The position numbers were made by a program, and so were the translations under genes. The notes below the pieces were generated by a model that worked only from the letters and a program-made list of their open reading frames with translations, was not told the origin of the DNA and searched no databases. DNA of 17,171 bases from Faecalibacterium sp. UBA1762. GTDB taxonomy: Bacteria > Bacillota > Clostridia > Oscillospirales > Ruminococcaceae. The DNA lies in the NCBI GenBank assembly GCA_002314755.1, contig DCHC01000010.1, positions 1-17,171 of the forward strand. The letters are read 5' to 3'. The stretch's first letter is position 1. Each line of letters opens with the position of its first letter. Shown here one piece after another: positions 1 through 7,110 of the stretch.

Positions 1-2
1 AA

Positions 3-233
3 TTTTTAGAGGTTACCTATATTCATCAGGGGTATCTTGCGGGCAACGTTCAGCAGGCAGTAGATATTTTTGCTGCTCAAAAAGGGAAACTGATCAAATC
101 TGTTCGGTTTGCGAATGCCTCTGATTTTGAACAGGCCTGGAATAATATAGCCAGTCTTTGGAAACAGGCGGGTTATGACAGTGCCTGCTCCTACTACGTT
201 CGGGAGATCTTCTGTATTTTGGATGTGGTTTAA
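3..233 (+). CDS. 3' end of an unrecognised protein gene (5' truncated by window edge)
   Basis: An open frame enters from the left edge and runs to a TAA at 231-233, giving the last 76 residues of a protein. The visible part is soluble-looking, mixed alpha helical, with aromatic and small residues (a stretch reading EQAWNNIASLWKQAGYDSA) and three Cys near the end (two of them in CSYYVREIFC). There is no membrane segment and no motif I recognise. It lies on the same strand as the zinc-ribbon/amidase series that follows, 145 bases upstream of it, so it may be the preceding member of that cluster. The coding call rests on the absence of stops and plausible composition over 76 codons; it could also be the tail of a longer multi-domain protein. 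Function unknown. Confidence 0.6.
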   Translation, partial: FLEVTYIHQGYLAGNVQQAVDIFAAQKGKLIKSVRFANASDFEQAWNNIASLWKQAGYDSACSYYVREIFCILDVV

Positions 234-290
234 AAATGGCACACTACATTTGAGAAGTGAGCCGGTAATTAGGTAGACAAACATACGAAA

Positions 291-335
291 GCGGATTTGG
301 CGAAGAGATCAGACGGATCTCAAAAGAAAATCCGC
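291..335 (+). promoter_or_regulatory. Nested stem-loop in the leader of the zinc-ribbon operon
   Basis: GCGGATTT (291-298) pairs with AAATCCGC (328-335). Inside this, GAGATC (305-310) pairs with GATCTC (316-321) around a 5-base loop, with purine-rich internal loops on both sides. There is no T-tract after it, so it is not an intrinsic terminator. It lies 44 bases before the probable start at 379, where a leader structure or a protein-binding site would sit. The two-stem shape is seen directly; the role is inference. Confidence 0.35.
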
Positions 336-378
336 AGAGACAGATTTCCCAAGATAGCATATGACTGAGGACAAGACA

Positions 379-1200
379 ATGAAATGTAGCTACTGCCAGC
401 ATGAAATACCCAGCAAAGAGGCATTGTTTTGCCCCGCCTGCGGAAAGCGATTGCAGGTTGAGGCGGAAAAAACAGTGGAGGAGACCCCGGAAAAAGATAT
501 ACAGAGCGGAACCGTCGAGGAGCAAGCGGTCCATTCTGACGTTGCGTCTCACAGTGTGGAACGTGGCGATACCGGTAAGGCAGCCGGCAAAGGCAAGTGG
601 TCTGCCGGATGGCTTATCCCCGTAGTGTGCGTTCTTATGCTGGTGTTCGGGTGTGTTTTGTTCAGTGATAAGTTGGGCACTTTCTTCTCCGACCTGTCGC
701 AAACAGAGGTCGCCCGGGATATCCGCGGCAATTTAGAGGATAAAACACAGTCGTCTGCAGATAGGCAAACCCGGCAGGAGCCGTTAAAGGAGACCCCTTC
801 GGCAGAAGATCCGATTCCGCCGGTGGATGACGGTCAGCAGGGGGTGGACTCCTCTCCGGCAGAGGAGCCAGATCCGGAGCCGGACACAGTACCGGAATCG
901 GAGGCCGAGCCCCGGCAGACAGTTGACGGGGAATACGTTTTTCCACAGTCGTCTACGGCATATCTGACCGATCAGGAGCTGACAGGACTGGATAAGACCA
1001 CCCTGCGTCTGGCGCGAAACGAGATTTGTGCCCGTCACGGAAAAATCTTCCGGGACGCTGAGCTACGCGCGTATTTTGAAAGTAAAAGCTGGTATACAGG
1101 TACGGTGGAGCCGGACGAATTCGACAGGCTGAACAATATCTACAATGCCTACGAAGTGGCAAATATCGAGTTGATCAAGGAATATGAGGCAAAAGGATAA
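379..1200 (+). CDS. Zinc-ribbon, single-TM protein with C-terminal YARHG domain
   Basis: Predicted membrane protein of 273 residues. Residues 1-25 form a Cys4 zinc ribbon (CSYC then CPAC). An acidic, low-complexity linker leads to one membrane segment at about 79-95 (WLIPVVCVLMLVFGCVLF). A long Pro/Glu/Asp-rich, probably disordered stretch (100-180) follows. The C-terminus (about 185-265) matches the YARHG family (core ARNEICARHGKIF, then a W-Y pair), which is usually extracellular and of unknown function. Expected topology is ribbon inside, YARHG outside. The ATG at 379 is preferred over the one at 361 because TGAGGA (366-371) sits 7 bases before it and ribbon proteins of this type usually begin M-x-C. 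The 3' end overlaps the amidase gene by 17 bases, indicating translational coupling. It may sense or bind cell-wall material near the amidase; that is inference. Confidence 0.85.
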   Translation: MKCSYCQHEIPSKEALFCPACGKRLQVEAEKTVEETPEKDIQSGTVEEQAVHSDVASHSVERGDTGKAAGKGKWSAGWLIPVVCVLMLVFGCVLFSDKLGTFFSDLSQTEVARDIRGNLEDKTQSSADRQTRQEPLKETPSAEDPIPPVDDGQQGVDSSPAEEPDPEPDTVPESEAEPRQTVDGEYVFPQSSTAYLTDQELTGLDKTTLRLARNEICARHGKIFRDAELRAYFESKSWYTGTVEPDEFDRLNNIYNAYEVANIELIKEYEAKG

Positions 1201-2080
1201 GGAAAAAACCGGACAGATGGCACGTTGGCTGGTTTGTGTTTTGTCGGCGATATTGGTTCTTTGGGGCTGTACCGGGGCCGCCCGGCGGCAGATGCCGACC
1301 CTGCCTTCCGGTGAGACGGTCGACCGGTCTGTATCAGCTTCGACGGCCCGATCAGCGTCAGCGGAGCGCCGTTCGGAGAAGGAGATGCCCTCTCAAACAG
1401 AATCTCTGCCGGAGCAGCAAGAAAAAGCTTTTACGGTGGTCATTGACGCGGGGCATCAGGCAAAAGCAAATTTAGAGCCGGAGCCCATCGGTCCGGGTTC
1501 GACCCAGACAAAATACAAGGTGGCAGGCGGTACTACCGGCGCGACAAGCGGTACGCCGGAATATGAGGTAAATTTGCTGCTTGCCCTTCTGTTGGAATCC
1601 GAGCTGACCGAGCGGGGCTATCAGGTGGTTATGACCCGTACCGATAACGAGGTAGATATTTCTAACGCGCAGCGGGCAGAGATTGCCAACCAGCTTGACG
1701 CAGATGCCTTTTTGCGGATTCACTGTAACGGGTCCACCGATCCGGATGCCGCCGGCATGATGACGCTTTGTCAAACGGCGGAGAATCCTTTTCAGGCACA
1801 GCAGTATCTGCGCTGCAGACTGTTGGCGGATTGTATCCTGTCTGGGATGATGGAGCAGACCGGATGTACCAGCGGCTATGTGTGGGAAACAGATACTATG
1901 GCGGGGCTGAACTGGAGCAGTGTTCCGGTGACCCTATTGGAGGTCGGGTACCTGACAAATCCGGCCGAGGAGGCGCTGCTGCTTGACAGAAATTATCAAA
2001 AGCAGCTTGTTGGGGGAATCATCGCCGGATTGGAAGAATATCAAAGGCAAACGGCAGAGGAATCCTTTCGTAAGCAATGA
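1184..2080 (+). CDS. N-acetylmuramoyl-L-alanine amidase (Amidase_3), lipoprotein-like
   Basis: Zinc amidase that cuts the bond between N-acetylmuramic acid and the stem peptide L-Ala in peptidoglycan, acting outside the membrane. The N-terminus is basic, then hydrophobic (WLVCVLSAILVLWGC), ending at Cys29 in a lipobox-like LWGC, so lipid anchoring is likely. A Ser/Glu-rich linker (35-80) precedes the catalytic domain (about 83-288). Family landmarks are present: VIDAGH with zinc ligand His91, PEYEVN with ligand Glu126, RIHCN with ligand His180, and catalytic Glu in LLEVGYLTNPAE (Glu253). The site looks intact. The insert between first and second ligands (EPIGPGS, then a Gly/Thr-rich segment) is typical of a clostridial subgroup. 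Start 1184 overlaps the previous gene; the in-frame ATG at 1217 is an alternative. The setting suggests local wall remodelling for an envelope-spanning assembly. Confidence 0.9.
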   Translation: MRQKDKEKTGQMARWLVCVLSAILVLWGCTGAARRQMPTLPSGETVDRSVSASTARSASAERRSEKEMPSQTESLPEQQEKAFTVVIDAGHQAKANLEPEPIGPGSTQTKYKVAGGTTGATSGTPEYEVNLLLALLLESELTERGYQVVMTRTDNEVDISNAQRAEIANQLDADAFLRIHCNGSTDPDAAGMMTLCQTAENPFQAQQYLRCRLLADCILSGMMEQTGCTSGYVWETDTMAGLNWSSVPVTLLEVGYLTNPAEEALLLDRNYQKQLVGGIIAGLEEYQRQTAEESFRKQ

Positions 2081-2114
2081 CCGAGGTCCATAATCAAAAA
2101 AGGGGGAATCCAGT

Positions 2115-3353
2115 ATGTTTTGTCCAAAATGCGGAAAAAAAGATATAGCAAACAATAGGTTTTGTATGTTTTGCGGCGCGGAGTTAATCGACAATCAGAA
2201 CTTTCCGTTATTGACGCAGTCGCCGGAAATTAAACAGATCCGCCGATCGGTGGGCAGCTTCGGACAAAGGCTGGTAAAGCTGTTCCGGGAAAAGAAAAAA
2301 ACCGTTTTACCAGTGGTGCTGATTGGGATCGTACTGGTGGCGGGCTTTTTGTTTATGCAAAAAAAATATTCTGCCAAAAGTGTTGCCGAAAACTATTTTC
2401 TTGCCACAGTCAATGCAGACCCGCAGGCGGCGTACCCGTGCTTAGATATCGTCGAGAGCGATTTTACGGACAAAACCGCGTTTGAAAACTATTGGACGGA
2501 AAACTATTCCAAGCAGAATCTTTATAACTACACCGTAAAGGAAAACACCTCCCACGGTTACGACGGCGAAGAAAACGGTATTACCCGCTCCTTCACAGTG
2601 GAGTACTATCTTCACGGTCAAAGCTATGCACAGCAGATGGGAATCATTGTGGTTAAGGCTGATAAGAAAAAACTGCTGTTGATTGATGAGTATAAGGTGT
2701 TACCGGATTTTATTGTAACCGACTACTGCATTGTAGCGCCTACCGGCTCCACGGTGTTGCTGGATGACAGAGAGATTCCGGCAGGGGCTTCTGAGGGTAG
2801 CACCACCCAGTACCCTGTGGATGCGCTTTTCTATAAGCAGTATACCTTAGAGGTGCGCTATCCCTTGACAGATACACTGTATGACACGGTCGTGCCGTAT
2901 TCGGGCAGTGGCTATACCGTGAGTGACCTGTGTTTCAGCGCGCAGACACGAAGCAGCCTATTTGAAACGGCACAGCTGCAGCTGCAGGAGATGGTAACCG
3001 GCTTTATGCAGTATGTCGATTTTCCCGCAGACATTCAGACTGTGCCGGACTGCACTGTAACGGATACCTACTATAGCTATCGTGGACAGATGCGGGACCC
3101 GGATTCCGGTGTGGGGTACTACCGGTTTGATTTTACGCAGATGGCGGATGTTACTTATGACCAGTGGTACGATAGTTACAACCCTGTCTATCAGTGTGAA
3201 ATCAATTTCGACTATACCTATGGTCAGGTTGTGCAAAACTGGTTCAGCGGTAATAAAACAGACAAGACTGGCGATGACAACGGCAGTGCGGAATTGACCT
3301 ATCGCTACCTGGATGGGCAGTGGCTGCTGCAAGATTTTTCTTTCTATTATTAA
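2115..3353 (+). CDS. Zinc-ribbon, single-TM protein resembling the TcaA family
   Basis: Predicted membrane protein of 412 residues. It begins with a Cys4 ribbon (Cys3, Cys6, Cys17, Cys20: CPKC then CMFC), then a basic stretch, then one membrane segment at about 63-81 (TVLPVVLIGIVLVAGFLF). The large remainder should be outside. The first outer part (about 87-200) looks like an NTF2-like or TcaA second-type domain (AKSVAENYFLATVNADPQAA). The next carries the PTGSTVLLDDREIPAG pattern seen in TcaA-like beta domains, and the Tyr-rich end looks like another NTF2-type fold. TcaA proteins in Firmicutes are linked to cell-wall stress and glycopeptide response; transfer of that role here is inference. 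AGGGGG lies about 9 bases before the ATG. It follows the amidase by 34 bases and precedes the PH-like gene by 18. Confidence 0.85.
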   Translation: MFCPKCGKKDIANNRFCMFCGAELIDNQNFPLLTQSPEIKQIRRSVGSFGQRLVKLFREKKKTVLPVVLIGIVLVAGFLFMQKKYSAKSVAENYFLATVNADPQAAYPCLDIVESDFTDKTAFENYWTENYSKQNLYNYTVKENTSHGYDGEENGITRSFTVEYYLHGQSYAQQMGIIVVKADKKKLLLIDEYKVLPDFIVTDYCIVAPTGSTVLLDDREIPAGASEGSTTQYPVDALFYKQYTLEVRYPLTDTLYDTVVPYSGSGYTVSDLCFSAQTRSSLFETAQLQLQEMVTGFMQYVDFPADIQTVPDCTVTDTYYSYRGQMRDPDSGVGYYRFDFTQMADVTYDQWYDSYNPVYQCEINFDYTYGQVVQNWFSGNKTDKTGDDNGSAELTYRYLDGQWLLQDFSFYY

Positions 3354-3371
3354 AAAGGAGGATACGATACC

Positions 3372-4355
3372 ATGCCTTATTGTACCAGATGCGGTAAAGA
3401 GATTGCCGAAGGCGCCCGATGCAGCTGCCAAAAACCGCAGTTTCAGGTGGGTGACCTTTTTGCCGGTGGGGATTATTCCAAGGAAACCCCGAAAAAAGAA
3501 AAGAATCCTGTTGAAGCCTTTGAACATGGAATGAAGATCGTCCCGGAGAATGTCAAGCCGGACGAGGGGGAAATACCGGTGCGGCAGTACGATCTTTGCC
3601 GGATGAGATCCCGTTTAAAGCTGATGTTTGCCGAGGGAAGACTACAGGTCACCAATAAGCGAATTATCTTTCGCGCAAAGGGAAAATCTCTGACCGGTCC
3701 TACATTGGTTCAGCACGAGTTTACAATTTCCGAGATTTCCGGCTTTCAGATCCTGCGGAACGCCAGGTTCAGCGGGTTGGATCTACTGCTGATTCTCATT
3801 TTGAATGCGGTTTGTATCGGCTTAACCGCTGCAATCGCAATGTCCTCTATCACCGCAGACGCAGGCACTCTGCTGCGGTTCTTATTGTATCTTGCGGGCG
3901 TCGCGGGTTTGTTTTTTGCCGCGAAAAACAGAAAAAACAGGCTGGGCTGTGCGCTGTTATCCGGCCTTTCGGTCGGCGCGCTGGGTTCGGTTGGATATAT
4001 CCTTACTCTTTTGAGCAAGTGGCAGGGCAGCAGCGGAAAAGCGTTTTTAGCTGCGCTGTGTTATATTCCGGCGGCTGCGGCGCTTGTTTTGCTGGTCATT
4101 TCCACGGTGGTGTTCTGCATGAAGCCGAATCTGCAGTTTTCTGTCTGCTCCAAGATGGGCAAGGGGGCAATTGATATCCGGTGCGAGCCGACCGGCTTTG
4201 GCAGATCCATCCCTATGATCAATGCAGTATTTACCGGCTATAACGAGGTTCTGCCCACGGATGAGACAGACCTTGCCGTCGGGGAGATCGGCGCGATGAT
4301 TTCGGATATTCAAAAGCTGGGCGACCTGGCAATTGAAAAATGGAAGCATGATTGA
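3372..4355 (+). CDS. Zinc-ribbon protein with PH-like domain and four predicted TM segments
   Basis: Predicted polytopic membrane protein of 327 residues. The N-terminus is a compact Cys-rich knuckle (CTRC, then CSC at 17-19), a degenerate form of the ribbons in the neighbouring genes. Residues about 75-130 resemble a bacterial PH-like/GRAM domain (LQVTNKRIIFRAKGKS, with a following EISGFQI strand). Hydrophobic segments lie near 136-160, 166-184, 190-214 and 224-249. A second cytosolic part (255-327) follows, with beta strands and a terminal helix. AAGGAGG (3355-3361) gives a strong ribosome binding site, and the gap to the preceding gene is only 18 bases. The PH-like call is by pattern, not by search. 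The family is common in Firmicutes beside other ribbon proteins, and its biochemical role is not established. Confidence 0.8.
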   Translation: MPYCTRCGKEIAEGARCSCQKPQFQVGDLFAGGDYSKETPKKEKNPVEAFEHGMKIVPENVKPDEGEIPVRQYDLCRMRSRLKLMFAEGRLQVTNKRIIFRAKGKSLTGPTLVQHEFTISEISGFQILRNARFSGLDLLLILILNAVCIGLTAAIAMSSITADAGTLLRFLLYLAGVAGLFFAAKNRKNRLGCALLSGLSVGALGSVGYILTLLSKWQGSSGKAFLAALCYIPAAAALVLLVISTVVFCMKPNLQFSVCSKMGKGAIDIRCEPTGFGRSIPMINAVFTGYNEVLPTDETDLAVGEIGAMISDIQKLGDLAIEKWKHD

Positions 4356-4376
4356 TGCTTGTAACAGGGATAAGGT

Positions 4377-4400
4377 GACTCTTCTGGTTGCAGAAGAGTC
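4377..4400 (+). terminator. Perfect 9-bp hairpin after the PH-like gene (weak terminator or attenuator)
   Basis: GACTCTTCT (4377-4385) pairs perfectly with AGAAGAGTC (4392-4400) around a 6-base loop, starting 21 bases after the stop at 4355. The following bases (CTCTTATTCTTT) are pyrimidine-rich but not an uninterrupted T run. It may therefore attenuate rather than stop transcription, or act as an RNA stability element between this gene and the DUF2225-like gene. Confidence 0.5.
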
Positions 4401-4440
4401 CTCTTATTCTTTGCTTGTGCGAAACGGAAAGGGATAGCGC

Positions 4441-5085
4441 ATGGCTAAAATACTGGATAAAATGTTATCTTGCCCGGTTTGCGGCAAAGAGGAAAAATAT
4501 GCAGTGGTCTGCAGCTTTTCTGTAAGGGAAAGCGGTCTGGATGGAAAGCCCGACGCAGATGAATTCACCGATTTTGTACTGGAGTGTCCGTATTGCGGAT
4601 ACGCCTTTTCCGACCCGCGAAAACCCGCGTCCGAAGCGGTAAAAAAGCTGGTGTATAGCGGGGAATACCGGCAGAGCAGGCTGCAGCAAACAGATGCGAC
4701 CCTGCGTCGGCTGGAAAGCGCGGCGCTTTTGTGCCAGGCGGACGGCGACCCGCAACAGGCGGCGGAATACTGCCTAAAGGCCGCATGGTACTGCGAAATG
4801 TCCGACCGCCTTGCCGACGCTCCGGAGTACAGGAAAAGGTACCTTTCTATCATAGAGAATACGCCGGGGTTATCGCTTATGCCTGGGCAGGTACCGGCTT
4901 ATTTGGATAGCCTTCGGCAGACCGGTCAGTTTCAGCGTGCCATTCAGGGGGTCCATTACTATATGGAAGCCTTAAGATGCCCTACGGATCAGACGCCTGC
5001 CGCACAGGAGCTTTTCCGGGTGATCCTTCAATACGCGGCAAGGGGCGATGCGGCGCCCCATTTTTTGGGAGAGAAGCCGGAGTAA
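4441..5085 (+). CDS. DUF2225-like zinc protein with helical repeat body
   Basis: Soluble 214-residue protein. Two Cys pairs, CPVC (11-14) and CPYC (49-52), frame a beta region and fit the DUF2225 pattern, in which the second pair sits in ECPYCGYAF. The rest (about 65-205) is helical and TPR-like, with a clear repeat at AAEYCLKAAWYCEMSDR and a second near FQRAIQGVHYYMEAL. DUF2225 members occur in Firmicutes and their function is not settled. AAAGGGA lies 7 bases before the ATG. It follows a hairpin and an 85-base gap and precedes the zincin-like gene by 114 bases. With three ribbon proteins just upstream, it could be the soluble partner of a membrane assembly (inference). A lone housekeeping gene caught in between is the main alternative. 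Confidence 0.75.
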   Translation: MAKILDKMLSCPVCGKEEKYAVVCSFSVRESGLDGKPDADEFTDFVLECPYCGYAFSDPRKPASEAVKKLVYSGEYRQSRLQQTDATLRRLESAALLCQADGDPQQAAEYCLKAAWYCEMSDRLADAPEYRKRYLSIIENTPGLSLMPGQVPAYLDSLRQTGQFQRAIQGVHYYMEALRCPTDQTPAAQELFRVILQYAARGDAAPHFLGEKPE

Positions 5086-5199
5086 ACCGCTCATCAGCGG
5101 CAGAGAATATCCAGACCATATGTTAAAGAAATAAATTCATCCTCGTTTGAGGCATAGCCGTGCTTTTGGGGCACATTTGCAATAAAAGGAATGGGTAAA

Positions 5200-7110
5200 A
5201 TGAAATCTCTTACCAAGTTTTTTAGTTTTCTCTCAGGCGAAAAGGATGAAGCCGGCGGTCCGCAGACCTCTCAGCAGATAGCGTTTTTCCCGCCGATAGC
5301 GCAGGAACCCGCCCCCGTATTATCTGCCTTTGACGGTATAAATCTGAAGGTGCTGTCGCAGGATGCCCTGATGGACTGTTTTCACAGCTCCTTTTGGGGC
5401 GGTTTACAGGATGGTGACAGAGAAAAGCTCCTTCAGGAGACCAGTGCGAGAATTTCGGCCGAAAAAGGATTACCCCCGCCGTATCTGCGGCTGAGGCAGG
5501 ACATGGCTGGCGATATGATGGGCGGATACGCCGCTAACCGGATAGAGCTGAACCCTGCCTTTTTAGATAATCCGTTTGAAGCTATGGATACCGTCTTCCA
5601 TGAGACGGACCACTACCTGCGGGATCACGGCATTACCGAATCCCAGGAGCAGACCGCGCTGGCGATCTGCGAAAAAAACTTCGGATACGGGCGCTGCCCC
5701 AAGGCAGGGGAGGAGGGTTTTGTCGCAAAGGAAGCCTATTACGGAATGCAAGCGGAAGAAGCGCATGCCAACAACGCAGGCTTTCGGGCGGTGACCCAAT
5801 ACCACGAAAAATTCCGGGAGGAACCGGAGTATCTGGATTACCTGAAAGGGCGCGAACAGTTTTTTTCAGATATGAAGGGGAACTACCAGTTGGATCCGGA
5901 CAGATGGAAACAGGAGGAGCTGGCCCACATCAACTGGGCAAGGCTGTTTAACGGGAAAGCCTATGACAAGGCGGTGGATACCGTTATTGCAGGCCCGGAC
6001 AGCGCCAAACAGGAGGCTTTTGCCAATGCCGAAAAATCGGCAGAGCTGATAAAGGATATTGACCCTACCCTTCGTAAAGACTCGTATGCAGCAATGGTTC
6101 AGCGTAGTCAGAGAGATTTCTCTTTATTGACAGACGGAAATGCTACCCCAACCGGAATACAAAACGGTTATCGGTACAATTTGGACAGAATGCAGGAATG
6201 TGCGGACCGGATCCAGGCGCTGGACCAAAGATCGGGACAACTTTACAGTGAGATGGGCCAGCTTTACCGTGCAAATGACGGCATGCCCGGCTGGCGATAC
6301 GGGGAGGACCCGGCGAAGGTTAGCCCGGAGTACGCAAATTTGTGCGCAGAATATGAGCAGGTGACTGCCCAACGCCGCAGCTGTGTCGCAAGTCAAGGTA
6401 TGCTTGCTGCAAATAATCAGCAGCTTGCGGACTGCTATCGTAACCAATACGGGCAGGAAATACCGGATCCATCGGAACAGCAGACGGCACCTCTCGGTTA
6501 TTCCGAAGCCAAGGGGAGCGAACCCTCCCGCGAGAGTGAAACGGAACAGATAGACACATTATATGCTGCCAAATCGACAGAGAACGCGCAAAACGCAGCG
6601 ACCGAAACGCCCCCGGAAAAACCGGAGGATACGCAGAAAAAGGCAGAGGACCGGCAGAATGATATGCAAAAGCCGGGGCAGACGCAGGCGGTCGAGCCCG
6701 ATGCACCCTCAAACGACTTTTCAAAGGAAAACCGATCACCAACGCAACTTCGGTCGTTTGAACAGCAAAACGGTATTTCAGAACCGGTACAGCAGCGTAC
6801 TGCACCCGGCCAGGCGCAAAACGGAATGGAGGCTGTACCGAATAGCTACCAAAGACCACAACCCGGTGAAGACGGTATTCAGGATCGGACAAGCAGTCAA
6901 GAAAGTCCGGCTGAACGTGAAAACGGGATCTCGGATGTTCCCCAATCGGGAAACGCCGTGGCCGAAAAATCTAATGGCATTCAGGAGCCTCCGCCCGCGG
7001 TGACTCAGCGCCATGCCAATGAAAGCAGCGAGGGTATTTCCGGTGAAGATACCGGCAGGGCGAACAGCGGCGGAGAGGGAAAAGCAAAGGAGACGGAGCA
7101 AGGATTATGA
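5200..7110 (+). CDS. HExxH zincin-like protein with coiled and disordered repetitive tail
   Basis: A 636-residue soluble protein not matched to a named family by me. Residues about 45-240 form a globular N-terminal domain containing HETDH (134-138), an HExxH zinc-protease signature, set in a helix after NRIELNPAFLDNPFEAMDTV. A third metal ligand could be among Glu186, Glu187 and His189 (AEEAHANN). Residues about 325-415 are a Gln/Glu-rich helical, probably coiled-coil segment. From about 420 to the end it is low-complexity (Gln, Pro, Glu, Ser) with repeated NGI/NGM/DGI/EGI units. There is no signal peptide and no membrane segment. Start 5200 is preferred over 5191 because AAGGA (5186-5190) is 9 bases before 5200 but touches 5191. 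The stop overlaps the ATPase start by 4 bases (ATGA), so the two are almost certainly coupled. It could be an effector, a processing protease, or a structural protein with a vestigial site. Confidence 0.75.
   Translation: MKSLTKFFSFLSGEKDEAGGPQTSQQIAFFPPIAQEPAPVLSAFDGINLKVLSQDALMDCFHSSFWGGLQDGDREKLLQETSARISAEKGLPPPYLRLRQDMAGDMMGGYAANRIELNPAFLDNPFEAMDTVFHETDHYLRDHGITESQEQTALAICEKNFGYGRCPKAGEEGFVAKEAYYGMQAEEAHANNAGFRAVTQYHEKFREEPEYLDYLKGREQFFSDMKGNYQLDPDRWKQEELAHINWARLFNGKAYDKAVDTVIAGPDSAKQEAFANAEKSAELIKDIDPTLRKDSYAAMVQRSQRDFSLLTDGNATPTGIQNGYRYNLDRMQECADRIQALDQRSGQLYSEMGQLYRANDGMPGWRYGEDPAKVSPEYANLCAEYEQVTAQRRSCVASQGMLAANNQQLADCYRNQYGQEIPDPSEQQTAPLGYSEAKGSEPSRESETEQIDTLYAAKSTENAQNAATETPPEKPEDTQKKAEDRQNDMQKPGQTQAVEPDAPSNDFSKENRSPTQLRSFEQQNGISEPVQQRTAPGQAQNGMEAVPNSYQRPQPGEDGIQDRTSSQESPAERENGISDVPQSGNAVAEKSNGIQEPPPAVTQRHANESSEGISGEDTGRANSGGEGKAKETEQGL

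Noticed and set aside
244..702. - strand frame of 152 codons across the start of the YARHG gene
   Set aside because: It is antisense to the zinc ribbon and TM coding sequence, with no recognisable domain.
5086..5199. Promoter or small RNA between the DUF2225-like and zincin-like genes
   Set aside because: Only short stems (CCGCT/AGCGG and GTGC/GCAC) and no convincing -35/-10 pair were found.
6320..6892. 190-codon - strand frame opposite the repetitive tail of the zincin-like gene
   Set aside because: It mirrors a Gln/Pro-rich low-complexity segment whose composition suppresses stops on the other strand; the protein has no recognisable features.
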